7,236 nucleotides of DNA from positions 1 through 7,236 of the forward strand of contig JASBZN010000054.1 of the NCBI GenBank assembly GCA_029983435.1, written 5' to 3'. The translations under genes and the position numbers were made by a program. Origin of the DNA: Urinicoccus sp. GTDB lineage: Bacteria; Bacillota; Clostridia; Tissierellales; Peptoniphilaceae. The notes beneath the pieces are model-generated. The model did no database searches. It had not been told where the DNA came from and saw only the letters and a list, made by a program, of their open reading frames with translations. The first letter of the stretch is position 1. Each line of letters opens with the position of its first letter. Positions 6,293 to 7,236 of the stretch are shown one piece after another.

Positions 6293-7236
6293 TTAAATGA
6301 AGCTTAGAGGATTTGTCGGTCTCCCTCCAACCCTCACTTCAAAATGACAGTGGGGCCCTGTAGACCGCCCTGTAGATCCTGCAAGAGCAACAGTTTGACC
6401 TGCACTGACCTGTTGACCTACCCGAACTTTTAAGCTGGAATTATGGCCATAAACAGTAACAATATCTCCGTGGTCAATCATCACAACATTCCCATATGAC
6501 CCCATATAAGAAGCCGTAATCACAACACCTGATTTAGCCGCTACTATGGGCGTTCCACTGGGAGCTGGAATATCCACCCCTGAGTGCAGTCTGCTTGTCT
6601 TTAATACTGGATGAATTCGATAACCAAAAGGGGAAGAAATTCGACTATGTCCTGGCACTGGCCACATTAAACTCTTACTGCTACGAATAGATGGGGTTCC
6701 AGCCATAGGTAGCTCCTTCACTCCACTAGATCTTCTAGTAGAGTTGGATTTTTTTGCAGCTTCTTGCCGTCTTAATTCTTCTAAACGCTTTTGTTGGTTG
6801 ATGTCATTTCTTATTTGTTTTATCTTTGCTTCTAATTGCCCGCTTTCTTTGAGCATTTCTTCGTAGTCTTCTTCATAAGCACTTAAGTCATTTTGTAGGC
6901 TAGACATATAATTTTGCTTCGCTACATTGGCAGCTTCTAAAGCAGCTTTCTTTTCTTCTACTTGAAGACGGTTTGCTTCTAAAGCAGCCTTCTTTTCATC
7001 TAGCTCTTGCTTCTTAGCCCGAATAATATCTACTTGGGTTTTAATATTTGCCACTAATTCTCGGTCTTGCTTGTTAATGGCCTTTACTAATTCCACATTG
7101 GTAAAAAAGGATTCCATATTTTCAGAGCTTAAAAGAACCTCTAAGTAGCCCATATCCCCATTGACATACATGACTTTAATTCTTTGAGCAAAGTCATCTT
7201 GGGATTTCTTTAGTTCTGCTTGGGCTTTTTCCAATT
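6293..7236 (-). CDS. Coiled-coil murein hydrolase activator/peptidase, M23 family (PcsB/CwlO/EnvC type; N-terminus beyond window)
   Basis: The last 313 complete codons are visible; the frame is open at the right edge. A TTG at 7234 is probably an internal Leu codon, so the true start and signal peptide lie upstream. Visible residues 1-160 form a long charged coiled coil. They include the PcsB/CwlO-like segment RIKVMYVNGDMGYLEVLL (18-35) and a tandem 14-residue repeat (79-106). A Ser/Arg-rich linker (about 161-188) leads to an M23 (LytM) zinc endopeptidase domain from LMWPVPG (189) to the C-terminus. Zinc and catalytic residues are present: His217 and Asp221 in HSGVD, His264, and His295/His297 in HCHFEV. 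The domain therefore looks like an active peptidoglycan endopeptidase and not a degenerate EnvC-type activator. The coiled coils of such proteins dock on the FtsEX complex, which switches the hydrolase on during division or growth. ftsE and ftsX would be expected just beyond the right edge, but this cannot be seen here. Confidence 0.93.
   Translation of the reverse strand, partial: LEKAQAELKKSQDDFAQRIKVMYVNGDMGYLEVLLSSENMESFFTNVELVKAINKQDRELVANIKTQVDIIRAKKQELDEKKAALEANRLQVEEKKAALEAANVAKQNYMSSLQNDLSAYEEDYEEMLKESGQLEAKIKQIRNDINQQKRLEELRRQEAAKKSNSTRRSSGVKELPMAGTPSIRSSKSLMWPVPGHSRISSPFGYRIHPVLKTSRLHSGVDIPAPSGTPIVAAKSGVVITASYMGSYGNVVMIDHGDIVTVYGHNSSLKVRVGQQVSAGQTVALAGSTGRSTGPHCHFEVRVGGRPTNPLSFI
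6917..7000 (-). repeat. Tandem 42-bp (14-residue) repeat in the coiled coil of the M23 hydrolase
   Basis: Two adjacent 14-residue units, DEKKAALEANRLQV and EEKKAALEAANVAK, lie at visible residues 79-92 and 93-106. Each is two heptads long. At the DNA level, 6933-6960 and 6975-7002 match at 26 of 28 bases with a 42-bp offset. This suggests a fairly recent in-frame duplication that lengthens the coiled coil without disturbing the heptad phase. Confidence 0.75.

Noticed and set aside
7232..7234. TTG as a possible start codon of the M23 hydrolase
   Set aside because: It gives no signal peptide and begins in the middle of a coiled coil. The frame is open to the edge, so the gene most likely continues beyond the window.

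Overview
All genes in this window lie on the minus strand, so they are transcribed from the right end to the left. The sequence suggests a low-to-moderate GC Firmicute, most likely of the Clostridia. The reasons are strong AGGAGG-type ribosome binding sites, AT-rich third positions, short gaps, and the order M23 hydrolase - S41 protease - uvrB - uvrA. As I recall, that order often sits downstream of ftsE-ftsX in Clostridia. Genus and species cannot be fixed from the sequence alone.

Layout in order of transcription: (1) 7236-6293, the C-terminal part of an exported coiled-coil M23 murein hydrolase of PcsB/CwlO/EnvC type, cut by the window edge. (2) 6273-5101, a membrane-anchored PDZ-S41 C-terminal processing protease with an intact Ser-Lys-Gln catalytic set. 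(3) 5098-5070, a 12-bp hairpin with a short T tail, which looks like a weak terminator or attenuator. (4) 5042-3057, uvrB. (5) 3060-241, uvrA, overlapping uvrB by 4 bp. (6) 230-1, the start of a secreted protein with a peptidoglycan-binding-like segment, cut by the left edge. Its ribosome binding site contains the uvrA stop codon.

The genes form two functional blocks. The right block acts outside the membrane on the cell wall: a hydrolase of the kind activated by FtsEX, followed by a processing protease. The left block is the damage-recognition half of nucleotide excision repair (UvrA finds damage, UvrB verifies it and recruits UvrC), and it is followed by another envelope-directed gene. The hairpin between ctp and uvrB is the only obvious transcriptional punctuation. 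The other junctions are a 19-bp gap (M23 to ctp), an ATGA overlap (uvrB to uvrA) and a 10-bp gap (uvrA to the last gene).

No stretch over about 60 bases lacks a gene. I saw no tRNA, rRNA, CRISPR array, insertion sequence or prophage signal. This is an ordinary core-genome region. The findings below are modest, and I do not see evidence for an undescribed system.
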